A stretch of DNA of 64,000 nt, taken from contig JAYRKY010000001.1 of assembly GCA_041905525.1 (NCBI GenBank), positions 124,001 through 188,000 of the forward strand, given 5' to 3'. Positions within the stretch are counted from its first letter, which is position 1; each line of letters starts with the position of its first letter. A model generated the notes under the pieces. The model did no database searches. It saw only the letters and a program-made list of their open reading frames with translations, and was not told where the DNA came from. A program made the position numbers and the translations under genes. The stretch comes from SHVO01 sp041905525. Its GTDB lineage: Bacteria > Pseudomonadota > Alphaproteobacteria > Rhodospirillales > Rhodospirillaceae. Shown here one piece after another: positions 1 to 8,253 of the stretch.

Positions 1-221
1 CATTGCCCGGGCAACGCCCTCTCCGCCCGCGCCAGGTCGCATCGCCAGTTGTCCTCGTTGCAAGGCGAGACCCTACCCCCGCGCGTGTTCGGACGCACGC
101 GGTTCCTCAGCTGAGGGGCCGCCCAACGGCGAAACAGTCGGGGCCGCCGCGGCCCTGATCGGTCAAGCCGAGCATGAACCGCTCCGGCAGGAGATCCGAG
201 CTGAAGTCCAGGCTGCACAGT
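1..221. other. left edge, no supported gene
   Basis: No gene can be supported here. A plus-strand frame is open from base 2 to a TAG at 275-277, and a 47-residue minus-strand frame ends at a TGA near 111, but neither shows a recognisable motif or a clear codon-position bias. The region may hold the tail of a gene that begins to the left of the window, or debris beside the decayed gene that follows. Confidence 0.3.
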
Positions 222-764
222 TCAGGGCAAAGAGGAAGCTCGCCTGTCATGCTGAGTCATCTGTCTCGACAGAATAGGGACTGAGCCGAGCGCGAACGCC
301 AGGCACCCCCGAAGAACGGTGGGCGCTCCGGCGATCAACGCGGCCACCCCGGCCATGAAGAGCCATGCCAGCCATGTGCTGACGGTGAGGGAATCGTACG
401 GCGCGATAGTAAGCGCGAGGTTATCGATCACGTGAGGGACGATGGTCAGGTAACCTTCATCACCCTTCAGCGGCCACCAACCCTCCGCCAGGAAATGGGG
501 CACCATAAAAGTACCGTCCTCGGCCCAGAGTTGGGGATGCACGAGGGTGTCGCCGCGCCTAAGGAATGCGATCGCGAACGCAAAAACAAATGCGGCCGCC
601 GCGAGGACGAAGGGGTTCTGTGCTCTATCGCTCCTCACTCGCACGGCTTTGGTCGAACCTCTGAAAAAAGGGGAGCCGCAAACGCTCCACACCGTTCTGT
701 AGATGCCCCGGTGAAAGCCGTTCCCCCCGGGTCCAAGAAGCCGCGTCGGTGTCGTTCCCTCCAT
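222..764 (-). pseudogene. truncated polytopic membrane protein, probably a decayed glycosyltransferase-like gene
   Basis: The reading frame gives 180 residues. Residues about 50-68 form a hydrophobic helix, followed by a periplasmic-type stretch with HPQLWAEDGTFMVPH and GYLTIVPHVIDNLA, then a second hydrophobic block around residues 130-160. The order helix, P-x-LWAEDG, GYL-x-x-xP is typical of the N-terminus of large polytopic membrane proteins next to polysaccharide genes, which normally run to several hundred residues. Here the frame ends about 170 residues in with an unrelated polar tail (SRQMTQHDRRASSLP) and no continuation is visible in any minus frame downstream. I read it as a 5' gene remnant broken at about 240-270. 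It is divergent from the receptor gene at 816. The family assignment is from motif memory only. Confidence 0.45.
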
Positions 765-815
765 GGTCAGAGATGATCCGCTGCGCTATAAAACCAGGCG
801 CAAGGGGAGATCGAA

Positions 816-2762
816 GTGGGTTTTAACAGGGGTGTGGCGGCCGCTCTGGCCGTGGCCATGGTCGGCGTCAGCGCGACCGCGGCGAAGGCGCAGCGCGCGA
901 ACGAAAACGCCGTTACAAAAGCCGAAGACGCTTTCGGCACGCAGATCGGCAATGAAAATGTCGGCCTCTACGGCACGCAGAGCGCCCGTGGGTTCAGCCC
1001 CGAGCAGGCGGGCAATCTCCGGATCGAAGGCTTGTACTTCGATCAGCAGGCCCGGTTCGGCAACCGCATCTCGCGCGGCACGATCATGCGCGTCGGCCTC
1101 AGCGCCCTGTCCTATCCGTTCCCCGCGCCGACAGGCATCGGCGATATCCAACTGCGCATTCCCGGCGACGACGCCCAGGGCAGTGCCGCCATCAGCTACG
1201 CTTATCCGACCGGCCAGCCACAGGCTTCGGTCGCGCTCGATTCCGAGGTGCCGGTGATCCCCGGCACGTTCGCGGTCGGAATCAGCCTGAGCGCCTATCG
1301 CCGTGTCGCGGAATGGCGCGGCGGCAACGACGGCATCAACGCCGGCGCCACCATGCGCTGGACGCCCAATGAGAACATCGAGGTCATCCCGCTCATGACC
1401 TTGAACTATCAGCTGCGCGACGAAGACACGCAGCCGCTGATCCTCACGGGCGGCGCCTATCTGCCGCCGGAAATCGATCGCGATACGTTCATCACCCAGA
1501 AATGGGCCGATCACGCCACCAAGGACGCCAACTACGGCGTCATCACGCGCGCGAACCTGCCCGCCGATTGGCGCTTGCAGGTCGGCCTTTTCCGCTCGGC
1601 CCGCAAGGAAGACCGGAACGTGACCTTGTTTTACCGCAACGTTCAGCAGAGCGGGGCGTCGACTCTCGACGCCTTCGCCGACCCCGCGCAAAGCCGCACC
1701 TCCTATTCCGGCGAAGTGCGCCTGTCGCGCGCCTTCAACGACGGCGTCCGTCAGCACACGTTTCATCTGTCCACAAAAGGCCGCAACGTCGAGCGTGTCT
1801 TCGGGGGCGGAGCGGGTGCGTCGCTGGGCACGGCGACATTTGGTATCTACACCCCGCTGCCGGAGCCGCGGTTCACCTTCGGCGCCAGCAGTCATGACAA
1901 AGCGCGTCAGATCTCGCCGGGCCTCTCCTATATCGGCTCCTGGCCCCGTGTCGGCGACCTCAGCTTCGGGATCCAAAAGTCCTTCTACACGCGCGACGTC
2001 GCGCAGCCCAACCTGCCGCTTGCCAGCACCAAGAGCACGCCGTGGCTCTACAACGGCACGGTGACTCTCTATGCGACCGATGCGCTTGCTTTTTACAGCA
2101 GCTTTACGCGCGGTCTCGAAGAATCCGGAATCGCGCCCGAGAACGCAAGCAACCGCGGCGAAGCCTTGCCCGCGTCCATGACGAAACAAGTGGATGGCGG
2201 CTTGCGCTGGCGTATCTCACCGCGCCTGACCCTGCTCGCGGGCGTGTTCGAAGTGAGCAAGCCTTATTTCGATCGCGATCCCGGCAACCTCTTTACGGAC
2301 GTCGGCGACGTGCGCCATCGCGGCGTCGAAATCTCACTCGCGGGGCAGCCGGTTTCGAACCTTACGATCGTCGCGGGGGTTATGCTTCTGCAAGCGCGCG
2401 TGTCCGGCTCGACCGTCGACCGGGGCCTGATCGGTCCCATTCCGCCGGGACGCACGCCGCAGCTCGTCCGCTTCAACGCCAATTACGCGCCGCCGTCCTG
2501 GGGCGGTCTCTCACTCGAGACCCAAATCGATTATAAGGGTGGCTCTGTCGCCAACCGACTCAATACGTTCAGGCTGCCGGGCACGACGCTCATCGACGTC
2601 GGCGGGCGCTACAAATTCAAACTGGGCGACTCGTCCGCCTCGTTCCGCCTGCAGTTCCAGAACATCACAAACGCCTACGGCTGGTCGGTGACGCCGTCGT
2701 CTGGATCATTCGCATACGAAGGCCCCCGGCGTTTCTCTGCTCGCCTCGCGGTGGACTTCTAG
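816..2762 (+). CDS. TonB-dependent receptor
   Basis: A 648-residue outer-membrane receptor, which would import a ligand using energy from TonB/ExbBD. Residues 1-25 are a signal peptide ending AAKAQ. The plug follows (about 30-160), with the typical IGNENVGLYG and RGFSPEQAGNLRIEGLYFD stretch, and a 22-strand-type barrel fills the rest, closing with FQNITNAYGW and a final aromatic residue (RRFSARLAVDF). The start is GTG at 816, preceded by AGGGGAG with good spacing; a TATAAA lies just before it. It ends 8 bases before the convergent deacetylase gene. The substrate cannot be read from sequence. Its place beside polysaccharide genes would fit an oligosaccharide or siderophore receptor, but that is inference. 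Confidence 0.85.
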   Translation: MGFNRGVAAALAVAMVGVSATAAKAQRANENAVTKAEDAFGTQIGNENVGLYGTQSARGFSPEQAGNLRIEGLYFDQQARFGNRISRGTIMRVGLSALSYPFPAPTGIGDIQLRIPGDDAQGSAAISYAYPTGQPQASVALDSEVPVIPGTFAVGISLSAYRRVAEWRGGNDGINAGATMRWTPNENIEVIPLMTLNYQLRDEDTQPLILTGGAYLPPEIDRDTFITQKWADHATKDANYGVITRANLPADWRLQVGLFRSARKEDRNVTLFYRNVQQSGASTLDAFADPAQSRTSYSGEVRLSRAFNDGVRQHTFHLSTKGRNVERVFGGGAGASLGTATFGIYTPLPEPRFTFGASSHDKARQISPGLSYIGSWPRVGDLSFGIQKSFYTRDVAQPNLPLASTKSTPWLYNGTVTLYATDALAFYSSFTRGLEESGIAPENASNRGEALPASMTKQVDGGLRWRISPRLTLLAGVFEVSKPYFDRDPGNLFTDVGDVRHRGVEISLAGQPVSNLTIVAGVMLLQARVSGSTVDRGLIGPIPPGRTPQLVRFNANYAPPSWGGLSLETQIDYKGGSVANRLNTFRLPGTTLIDVGGRYKFKLGDSSASFRLQFQNITNAYGWSVTPSSGSFAYEGPRRFSARLAVDF

Positions 2763-2769
2763 TCGTCTG

Positions 2770-3828
2770 TCACGACGCCGAGAGAAGGCACGGCTCAAGC
2801 GCGGCGGCGGGGGATTCCGGGGCTTTCGCCCAACCGTAGACATCCTCGGCCGTTGTCGCGCGCCCGCCGAGAGAGCCAAAAAAGAACCGGCAGTAGCCGT
2901 CGAGCCATTGCAGGAATTTCTGCAGATCGGCTTCATCGGCCACGTAGGGCGTGCTCCCCGGCAGCAAGGAGGAGCTGTGATAGGACAAAACGAACAGTCG
3001 TTGACCGCTGCGGATCAAGGACATTGTGAGCCGCTTCGCCTCGTCCAGCGAGATTCCCTCCGGGGTCAGCCGGATCCGTTCGATCAGACCGAGCCGGGAA
3101 AGCAGCGCGGGCGCTCTCAGCAATGTGGAGAAGGAGTTGAAAACCAGCCGCGCACCGACATGGCCGGCGCCTGCCCATAGTCCTACCAGGCTCGCGGTTA
3201 CGGGTATCTCGAGCAGCTCGCGATCCTTATCGAGCCAGTACGGCCGCGCCGCCATCATCGTGTGATCGGGGCCGCCGTCGCGCGAGAAGTCGGCCAAGGG
3301 CATTACACTTGCATCGACCAGATACCCATTCTCTTTCAGAATTTGCGGCACATGGATGCCCATGCCATAGCGGCCGGCTTTGAAAACGCGGGGCGCCCGG
3401 CCAAAATTCTTGGTGATCGTTTGCGTCAGCTGCTCGATCTTCGCGCGCGTCAATGCCGCCGGCAGATTGCCGGTGAACGTGTTTCGAACCGTCAACTCCT
3501 CGTCGATCGGCGGATTGACCCAAGGGTGAAGCTGGCTTCCGATCGATCCGACGCCGGCTTGCACAAACTCGAGCAGCGGTTTTATGCCTTCGTCCTGCGA
3601 GGCGACCGGATAGTCGACGAGATAGGTCGGCTTAACGCCGAACCGGTTGAAGATCTCCTGGCCGCGATGCTGAAACCCGATGTTCCTGACGCTGATAGAG
3701 TCGCGTGAAAACGTGCTCCACGGAAACTCCTCTTCTCCGTCGACGTAGACGATCAGCTGTGGCCGCTCGGATGCGTCGATCTCGATCGTGCTATCGGACT
3801 GCGCCCCGAATGTCGCAAAGGAATCCAT
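2770..3828 (-). CDS. WalW-like polysaccharide deacetylase family protein
   Basis: A 352-residue cytoplasmic-looking protein with no signal peptide. It carries a divergent NodB fold: YVDGEEEFPWSTF near residue 30 supplies the first acidic residues, SIGSQLHPWVNPP near residue 95 supplies the zinc-type His, and FKAGRYGMG and VLSYHSSSL follow later. This combination (VDGEEEF, QLHPWVNP, FKAGRYG, SYHS) is that of the WalW/polysaccharide-deacetylase-like proteins found in EPS clusters. It probably removes acyl groups from a saccharide intermediate. It is divergently transcribed from the GT4 gene at 3972 and shares a 143-base promoter region with it. The window has two further deacetylases (21522 and 44396), suggesting separate roles. 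Confidence 0.75.
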   Translation of the reverse strand: MDSFATFGAQSDSTIEIDASERPQLIVYVDGEEEFPWSTFSRDSISVRNIGFQHRGQEIFNRFGVKPTYLVDYPVASQDEGIKPLLEFVQAGVGSIGSQLHPWVNPPIDEELTVRNTFTGNLPAALTRAKIEQLTQTITKNFGRAPRVFKAGRYGMGIHVPQILKENGYLVDASVMPLADFSRDGGPDHTMMAARPYWLDKDRELLEIPVTASLVGLWAGAGHVGARLVFNSFSTLLRAPALLSRLGLIERIRLTPEGISLDEAKRLTMSLIRSGQRLFVLSYHSSSLLPGSTPYVADEADLQKFLQWLDGYCRFFFGSLGGRATTAEDVYGWAKAPESPAAALEPCLLSAS

Positions 3829-3971
3829 CGGTTTCGGCTGCGTTATATGTTGAGTATCGCGTGTGTGCTTGCGTGACGGCAGCCGGCTATATTGTGATCG
3901 ACTTTCCCGGGAAAACCACGTAGGCCTCGTGCCGCCCGGAGGAAATGTAGCAGCCGGATGGCCGCCTTGAC

Positions 3972-5183
3972 ATGAGAATCCTAAGTTTCACGACACTGTA
4001 CCCGAACCCTTCGCAGCCGGTGCATGGGGTGTTCGTCGAAAACCGTCTGCGGCATTTGGCCCAGACCGGCCGTGTCTCCATCAAGGTGGTGGCTCCCGTT
4101 CCGTGGTTCCCGAGGTTTTTGGCGGGGCAAAAGCGGTACGGCCATTACGCGCGCGTGCCCTTGGCCGAAATGCGCCACGGTCTTGATGTCATTCATCCAA
4201 GATATCCGACGCTTCCAAAGATCGGGATGACGATCGCGCCGCTTCTGCTGGCGCTCTCACAACGGGCCGTCATCGCCGGTTTGATTCAGGATGGATACGA
4301 CTTCGATCTGATTGACGCGCATTACTTCTACCCGGACGGCGTCGCGGCGATCCATCTGGGGCGCTGGTTCAATAAGCCGGTGGTCATCACCGGCCGGGGC
4401 AGCGATCTCAGCCAAATCCCGCAGCACGCCTTGCCACGCCAGCAGATCAAATGGGCGGCGGCGCGGGCGGCCGGTATGGTGACGGTGTGTCAGGCGCTGA
4501 AAGATGCCCTCATCGCGCTGGGGGTCGCGCCGGAGCGGGTTGTCGTGCTGCGCAATGGTGTCGACTTAAAGCTTTTCCGTCCGCCGGAAAGTCCGCCGGC
4601 GCGTGAAGCCCTTCGGGCGCGATGGAACTTCGATCAGTTCTCGTTGGTCTCCGTCGGTCAGTTGATCGAACGTAAAGGTCACGGTCTCATCATCGATGCG
4701 CTGACGCGTCTGCCGGGGACGACCCTCGCCATTGCCGGCGGAGGTCCCGAGCGTGCCGCTCTTGAAGCGCAGGCTAAAGCCCGGGGCGTCGCCGACCGCG
4801 TGCGCTTTCTCGGTGTAGTCCCTCATGATGATTTGCCGTCCCTGTATGGGGCCGCAGACGCCCTGGTCTTGGCCTCAAGCCGCGAGGGCTGGGCGAATGT
4901 GCTTCTGGAAGCGATGGCCTGCGGCACGCCGGTGGTCGCGTCGCCGATTTGGGGAACCCCGGAAGTCGTCGCCGAGCCTGCGGCGGGCGTCATGATGCCT
5001 GAACGCAGCGCCGAAGGGGTCGTTGCGGGTGTGGGCGCGCTGCGCGCGCAACTCCCGGACCGTGCGCAGACGCGCGGCTATGCCGAGCGTTTCAGCTGGG
5101 ATTCCACAACGTCCGGCCAACTGGACTTATTCTCGTCCATCTTGAGTTCACGGAGCGGCCGCCCTGTGAACAGCGCCTCATAG
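3972..5183 (+). CDS. glycosyltransferase family 4
   Basis: A 403-residue GT-B retaining glycosyltransferase, which would add a sugar from a nucleotide donor to a lipid-linked acceptor at the inner membrane. The N-terminal acceptor domain begins MRILSFTTLYPNPSQPVHGVF and contains IDAHYFYPDG and ITGRGSDL. The donor domain starts near residue 210 with SVGQLIERKGHGL and carries the GT4 E-x7-E region ASSREGWANVLLEAMACGTPVV. The tail RFSWDSTTSGQLDLF is where such proteins normally end, so the last 13 or so residues look like read-through. The end overlaps the convergent gene at 5078 by 106 bases. The donor and acceptor are unknown. Confidence 0.88.
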   Translation: MRILSFTTLYPNPSQPVHGVFVENRLRHLAQTGRVSIKVVAPVPWFPRFLAGQKRYGHYARVPLAEMRHGLDVIHPRYPTLPKIGMTIAPLLLALSQRAVIAGLIQDGYDFDLIDAHYFYPDGVAAIHLGRWFNKPVVITGRGSDLSQIPQHALPRQQIKWAAARAAGMVTVCQALKDALIALGVAPERVVVLRNGVDLKLFRPPESPPAREALRARWNFDQFSLVSVGQLIERKGHGLIIDALTRLPGTTLAIAGGGPERAALEAQAKARGVADRVRFLGVVPHDDLPSLYGAADALVLASSREGWANVLLEAMACGTPVVASPIWGTPEVVAEPAAGVMMPERSAEGVVAGVGALRAQLPDRAQTRGYAERFSWDSTTSGQLDLFSSILSSRSGRPVNSAS

Positions 5184-6268
5184 GCGTCGAACATTCCGGC
5201 CTGATCGAACTCGGTGAGCGCCTTTGCGCGATTGGCGGCGCCGAGACGTGCGCGCTGTTCGGGATCTCTTGCCAGATCGAAGATAGCCGCCGCGAGCGCG
5301 GACGCCGACTTATTTACGACAAAGCGGCGATTTTCCTCGGCCAGCAAGAAGGCCACGTCTCCGGCATCGGTGCTTGCCACCGGCAAGCCCGCCGCCATCG
5401 CCTCCAGTAAGCTCAGCGGCATTTGTTCTGTGTCGGAGGACATCGCAAAAATGTCGAAGGCGTTCAGGATGCGCTCCGGTTGCGCCAATGGACCGGTGAA
5501 CGTGACGAAGTCCTGAAGCTTTCTTGCCGCGACATCTTGCTGCAATAACTCGCGTTCGGAGCCATCGCCGACGATCACGAGGTGCAGCGGACAGCGGGAG
5601 CGGAGCAGATCAATCGCCTCGATCAAACGACCAAGCGCTTTTTCGGCGCGCAGCGTGGCAACTGTACCGACAATCGTCGCGCCGCGCTGCCGCGCTTCCG
5701 TGAAGACGATCTCCGGCGGAATGCCAAAGCGAGCGCAATTGATGCCGTTGGGGACATAGCGTAGGCGCGGGTCGCGAATGCGCCAGACCTCGCGCGCGAG
5801 TTTGTGCAATGTGAGGGACGGTACGACGAGAGTGCTGTGCCAATTGAGGACGAGGCGGCGGAACCACACCCGGCGCAAGAGTTGGCGGCTCGCTTCTTCC
5901 GGTCCGAACCCATCCTCGATGTGGACGTGACGGGCCAGCGGGATGAGGTTTGCCGCCGCCCATTCGATCGAGCCCCAGTTGTGGGTCACGATAAGATCGA
6001 TGTTATGGCGCAGCATCTCGCGCCGGGCCGCGCGCATGCCGCCGATCAGCCCACGCCGCGCAAATCCGCCGCGCTCGATTGTCCAGGCGTCGTTAGGCGC
6101 CAGAAGACTCTCGGCTTCGCAGTTTCCATCCAGTGGCCAAATGATATGCCTGAAGGCATTGCCGAAATGGTTGGCGACTGCGGCAAAGCGGCGCTGAGAT
6201 CCGCCGAGCGCGAATGTCGGAAATACGTGCAGGATGCGAGGAGGCGCGCCGGGACTGGCCCCGGTCAT
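5078..6268 (-). CDS. glycosyltransferase family 4, XrtA-cluster type
   Basis: A 396-residue GT-B enzyme. It opens RILHVFPTFALGGSQRR, resembling the sugar transferases of exosortase clusters, with THNWGSIEW in the acceptor domain, VPNGINCARF at the domain join, GTVATLRAEKALGRL at the start of the donor domain and SSDTEQMPLSLLEAMAAGLPVA as the donor-binding loop. I place the start at ATG 6268 because it makes an ATGA overlap with the stop of the upstream gene (6265-6267). The open frame extends 22 codons further upstream, but those lie inside the preceding gene. It is the last gene of a minus-strand operon that begins with the PEP-CTERM gene at 8972. Its 3' end overlaps the plus-strand GT4 gene. 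Confidence 0.87.
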   Translation of the reverse strand: MTGASPGAPPRILHVFPTFALGGSQRRFAAVANHFGNAFRHIIWPLDGNCEAESLLAPNDAWTIERGGFARRGLIGGMRAARREMLRHNIDLIVTHNWGSIEWAAANLIPLARHVHIEDGFGPEEASRQLLRRVWFRRLVLNWHSTLVVPSLTLHKLAREVWRIRDPRLRYVPNGINCARFGIPPEIVFTEARQRGATIVGTVATLRAEKALGRLIEAIDLLRSRCPLHLVIVGDGSERELLQQDVAARKLQDFVTFTGPLAQPERILNAFDIFAMSSDTEQMPLSLLEAMAAGLPVASTDAGDVAFLLAEENRRFVVNKSASALAAAIFDLARDPEQRARLGAANRAKALTEFDQAGMFDAYEALFTGRPLRELKMDENKSSWPDVVESQLKRSA

Positions 6269-8013
6269 GACGCCCCGAAGCTCCATTTCGGCGCGATCGG
6301 GTAACGCAGCCTGCGCAGTTCGCCGTCGAGCCACTCGAAGGGCTCGCGCGCGTCCTCAACACCAAGCATCAGCGCGTGGATAAGCGCGCCCCGGCTATAA
6401 ACCAGATACGTCAGGTCCGTGCCTTCAAGGCGATTTGGATCTGCGGGCGAAAATTTCCATACACGCGCGGTTAGGGCATAAGCTTCGGCCCAGTTTTTCA
6501 CCAGCGGCCCATTCTTCTCGGTTTTGAGATTGACGCGGTAAGGTGTGGCATATGCGCGCGCCCATCCCGACTTGCCGTTCGTGCGGGCAAGCGTGCTGCC
6601 AATGGCCCATTGGAAGACCGGCTTCCACTCGGAGAAACCCATCGCCACCGTCCACCCGACCACGTTGGCGAAGAACTCGTCTTCCCACGGCGCATACGTC
6701 GATCCTTCCGGCGACTCCGCGCCTTCGGCGCGCCGGCTCGGAAGCTCAACGATGGTGTGGAATTCCTTCCGCAGCGGGTCGGGGTTTTGCACATACTGCG
6801 TGTTCAGCCATTCGCGCGTGCGATCAAGATGACGGCGCCAATAGGACTGAGGCAGAAGCCATCGCGGAACGTTGGCCGGGGTGACTTTCGCGCATTGGGC
6901 AAGGGTGCGCAGCGACCATGACACCGCGCGCACCTGGGGCACGCTCATGCGGTACGCCGGAGGAAGTCCGCCGCGATTCCAGTTCGATGCGAACTGCATC
7001 TCCTCGAGATAGTAGGGATCGCCGGTCAACAGGTAGGGCACATAGGCCAGCGCGGGCTGATGCGCGCTATCGACCGTGATCTCGGAGACAAGCACCTTGA
7101 TGTTCGGATTCCCTGCGTCCGGGTACCAAGATCCTTCCGGATAGGCATCAAGATCGATGGGAGCACCGGTGCGCTCGTCGCGCATATGCCAAGGCACGGT
7201 CCCGGCCGCTTCTGCTTGTGCGATCACCGGAGCCAGCGCGGCATCACGCCGGGTTGAGAGATATACGCCCTGCGGGCCGGTGACGAGGCCGATATCGTCG
7301 CGCTCGCCGGTCTGACCCATGTTCGGCTGTACGCCCGCAAGCCCCATGATGGTGTACACGGCGGTTTGCGCCGGCGCCGCGGACGGGCCTGGCTTCGCAC
7401 CGAGACCCAGGGCTTTGCCTTTGTCGGTCAGCTGGGGCGCGGCGAAGATGTTCGCTTTCGGCGGCGGGGCCGCCGCCGCGGTCGCCGCCGGTTTGGGCGC
7501 GGCTGCCGAGGCGCCGAAGGGCGGTATCAGGTGCGCCTTCACCAGGGCATCAAGGTCCGCGACGACGGGCCGCGGCGCGCTCTGCCAGCGCCAGCGGGAA
7601 AACCAGAAGTGGCGCGGCACCTCGACCGACGCGACGGGCTGGCCGTCGCGTTCAATGCTGACGCTGTACGCCTCAAGATGGCGCGGCTGACCGCCCCAGA
7701 GCTGACCAAGTTCGAAGACGACCTCGGCGCGGTCGGATCCGGCATCCGGGCGAAAGTAGACGACCAGGGGAAAGTCTTTGCGCGTCGCGCGAAAGCAACC
7801 TTGGCTAAATCCGCCGATGGGTGACTCGAACGCGCCCAAGTCCTCGGCCGTGCCGGCTGTATACTCGTAGGTCTTTCCGCCGGAAGAGACCACGGCGCGC
7901 AAGCCTGATGCGGCGGCTGCGGCGGCGCGGATGCGCAAAAGCGGCGACAGCGCGCCGGCAGCCAAGCCCTGGCGCAAAAGCTTGCGCCGCGATGGATGAG
8001 CAGAGTTCGCCAC
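6265..8013 (-). CDS. Tat-exported protein of unknown function (paralogue 1)
   Basis: A 582-residue protein starting with a twin-arginine signal, SRRKLLRQGLAAGALSPLL, so it is predicted to be exported folded. After it comes an N-terminal domain (about 37-170) containing FELGQLWGGQPRHLEAY and HFWFSRWRWQSAPRP, a low-complexity Ala/Pro linker (about 175-215), and a C-terminal all-helical domain with DSAHQPALAYVPYLLTGDPY, FASNWNRGGLPPAYR and RWLLPQSYWRRHL. It aligns along its whole length with the protein at 11120, and I recognise no named family. The helical, Trp-rich layout recalls alpha/alpha-barrel glycan-active proteins, but no catalytic motif can be assigned. It lies between a PEP-CTERM pair and a glycosyltransferase in one operon, which suggests work on the polysaccharide outside the cytoplasm. 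Confidence 0.75.
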   Translation of the reverse strand: MANSAHPSRRKLLRQGLAAGALSPLLRIRAAAAAASGLRAVVSSGGKTYEYTAGTAEDLGAFESPIGGFSQGCFRATRKDFPLVVYFRPDAGSDRAEVVFELGQLWGGQPRHLEAYSVSIERDGQPVASVEVPRHFWFSRWRWQSAPRPVVADLDALVKAHLIPPFGASAAAPKPAATAAAAPPPKANIFAAPQLTDKGKALGLGAKPGPSAAPAQTAVYTIMGLAGVQPNMGQTGERDDIGLVTGPQGVYLSTRRDAALAPVIAQAEAAGTVPWHMRDERTGAPIDLDAYPEGSWYPDAGNPNIKVLVSEITVDSAHQPALAYVPYLLTGDPYYLEEMQFASNWNRGGLPPAYRMSVPQVRAVSWSLRTLAQCAKVTPANVPRWLLPQSYWRRHLDRTREWLNTQYVQNPDPLRKEFHTIVELPSRRAEGAESPEGSTYAPWEDEFFANVVGWTVAMGFSEWKPVFQWAIGSTLARTNGKSGWARAYATPYRVNLKTEKNGPLVKNWAEAYALTARVWKFSPADPNRLEGTDLTYLVYSRGALIHALMLGVEDAREPFEWLDGELRRLRYPIAPKWSFGAS

Positions 8014-8079
8014 ACAACCCCCGTAGCAAGGCAGCCCCGCGCTCAGCGTAGCGCGGAGCGTTTCGGCCTGGGAGTGATT

Positions 8080-8253
8080 TTATCGGCGGCGAGGACGGGT
8101 CATGAGGGTGAGGGCGGCGGCGCCCGCACCCAGCAAGGCGAGGGAAGCGGTTTCGGTCACCCCGACGCTCGCTCCGGCCGGCGCCATCAGCAACTCGACG
8201 GCGGCGACAATGAGAAGGGCGTAAGCGAATACAAGTATGGCCTTGCTTTTCAT
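8080..8253 (-). CDS. 57-residue exported protein with a sorting-signal-like tail
   Basis: A small gene whose ATG (8251-8253) overlaps the stop of the upstream PEP-CTERM gene as TAATG, a strong sign of translational coupling. The product begins MKSKAILVFAYALLIVAAVE, a signal peptide or membrane helix, and ends with VGVTETASLALLGAGAAALT followed by LMTRPRRR. That tail has the architecture of a PEP-CTERM signal, with VTET in place of VPEP, a hydrophobic helix and a closing Arg cluster. Only about ten residues lie between the two hydrophobic segments. It could be a minimal exosortase substrate or a two-helix membrane peptide. The gene ends 66 bases before the Tat-exported protein. The coding call rests on the overlap, the reading-frame structure and the tail. 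Confidence 0.65.
   Translation of the reverse strand: MKSKAILVFAYALLIVAAVELLMAPAGASVGVTETASLALLGAGAAALTLMTRPRRR

Noticed and set aside
786..2189. 467-codon minus-strand open frame opposite the TonB-dependent receptor
   Set aside because: It is a shadow of the receptor gene in GC-rich DNA; its translation is Arg/Ala/Gly-rich with no motif, while the plus frame shows a signal peptide, plug and barrel.
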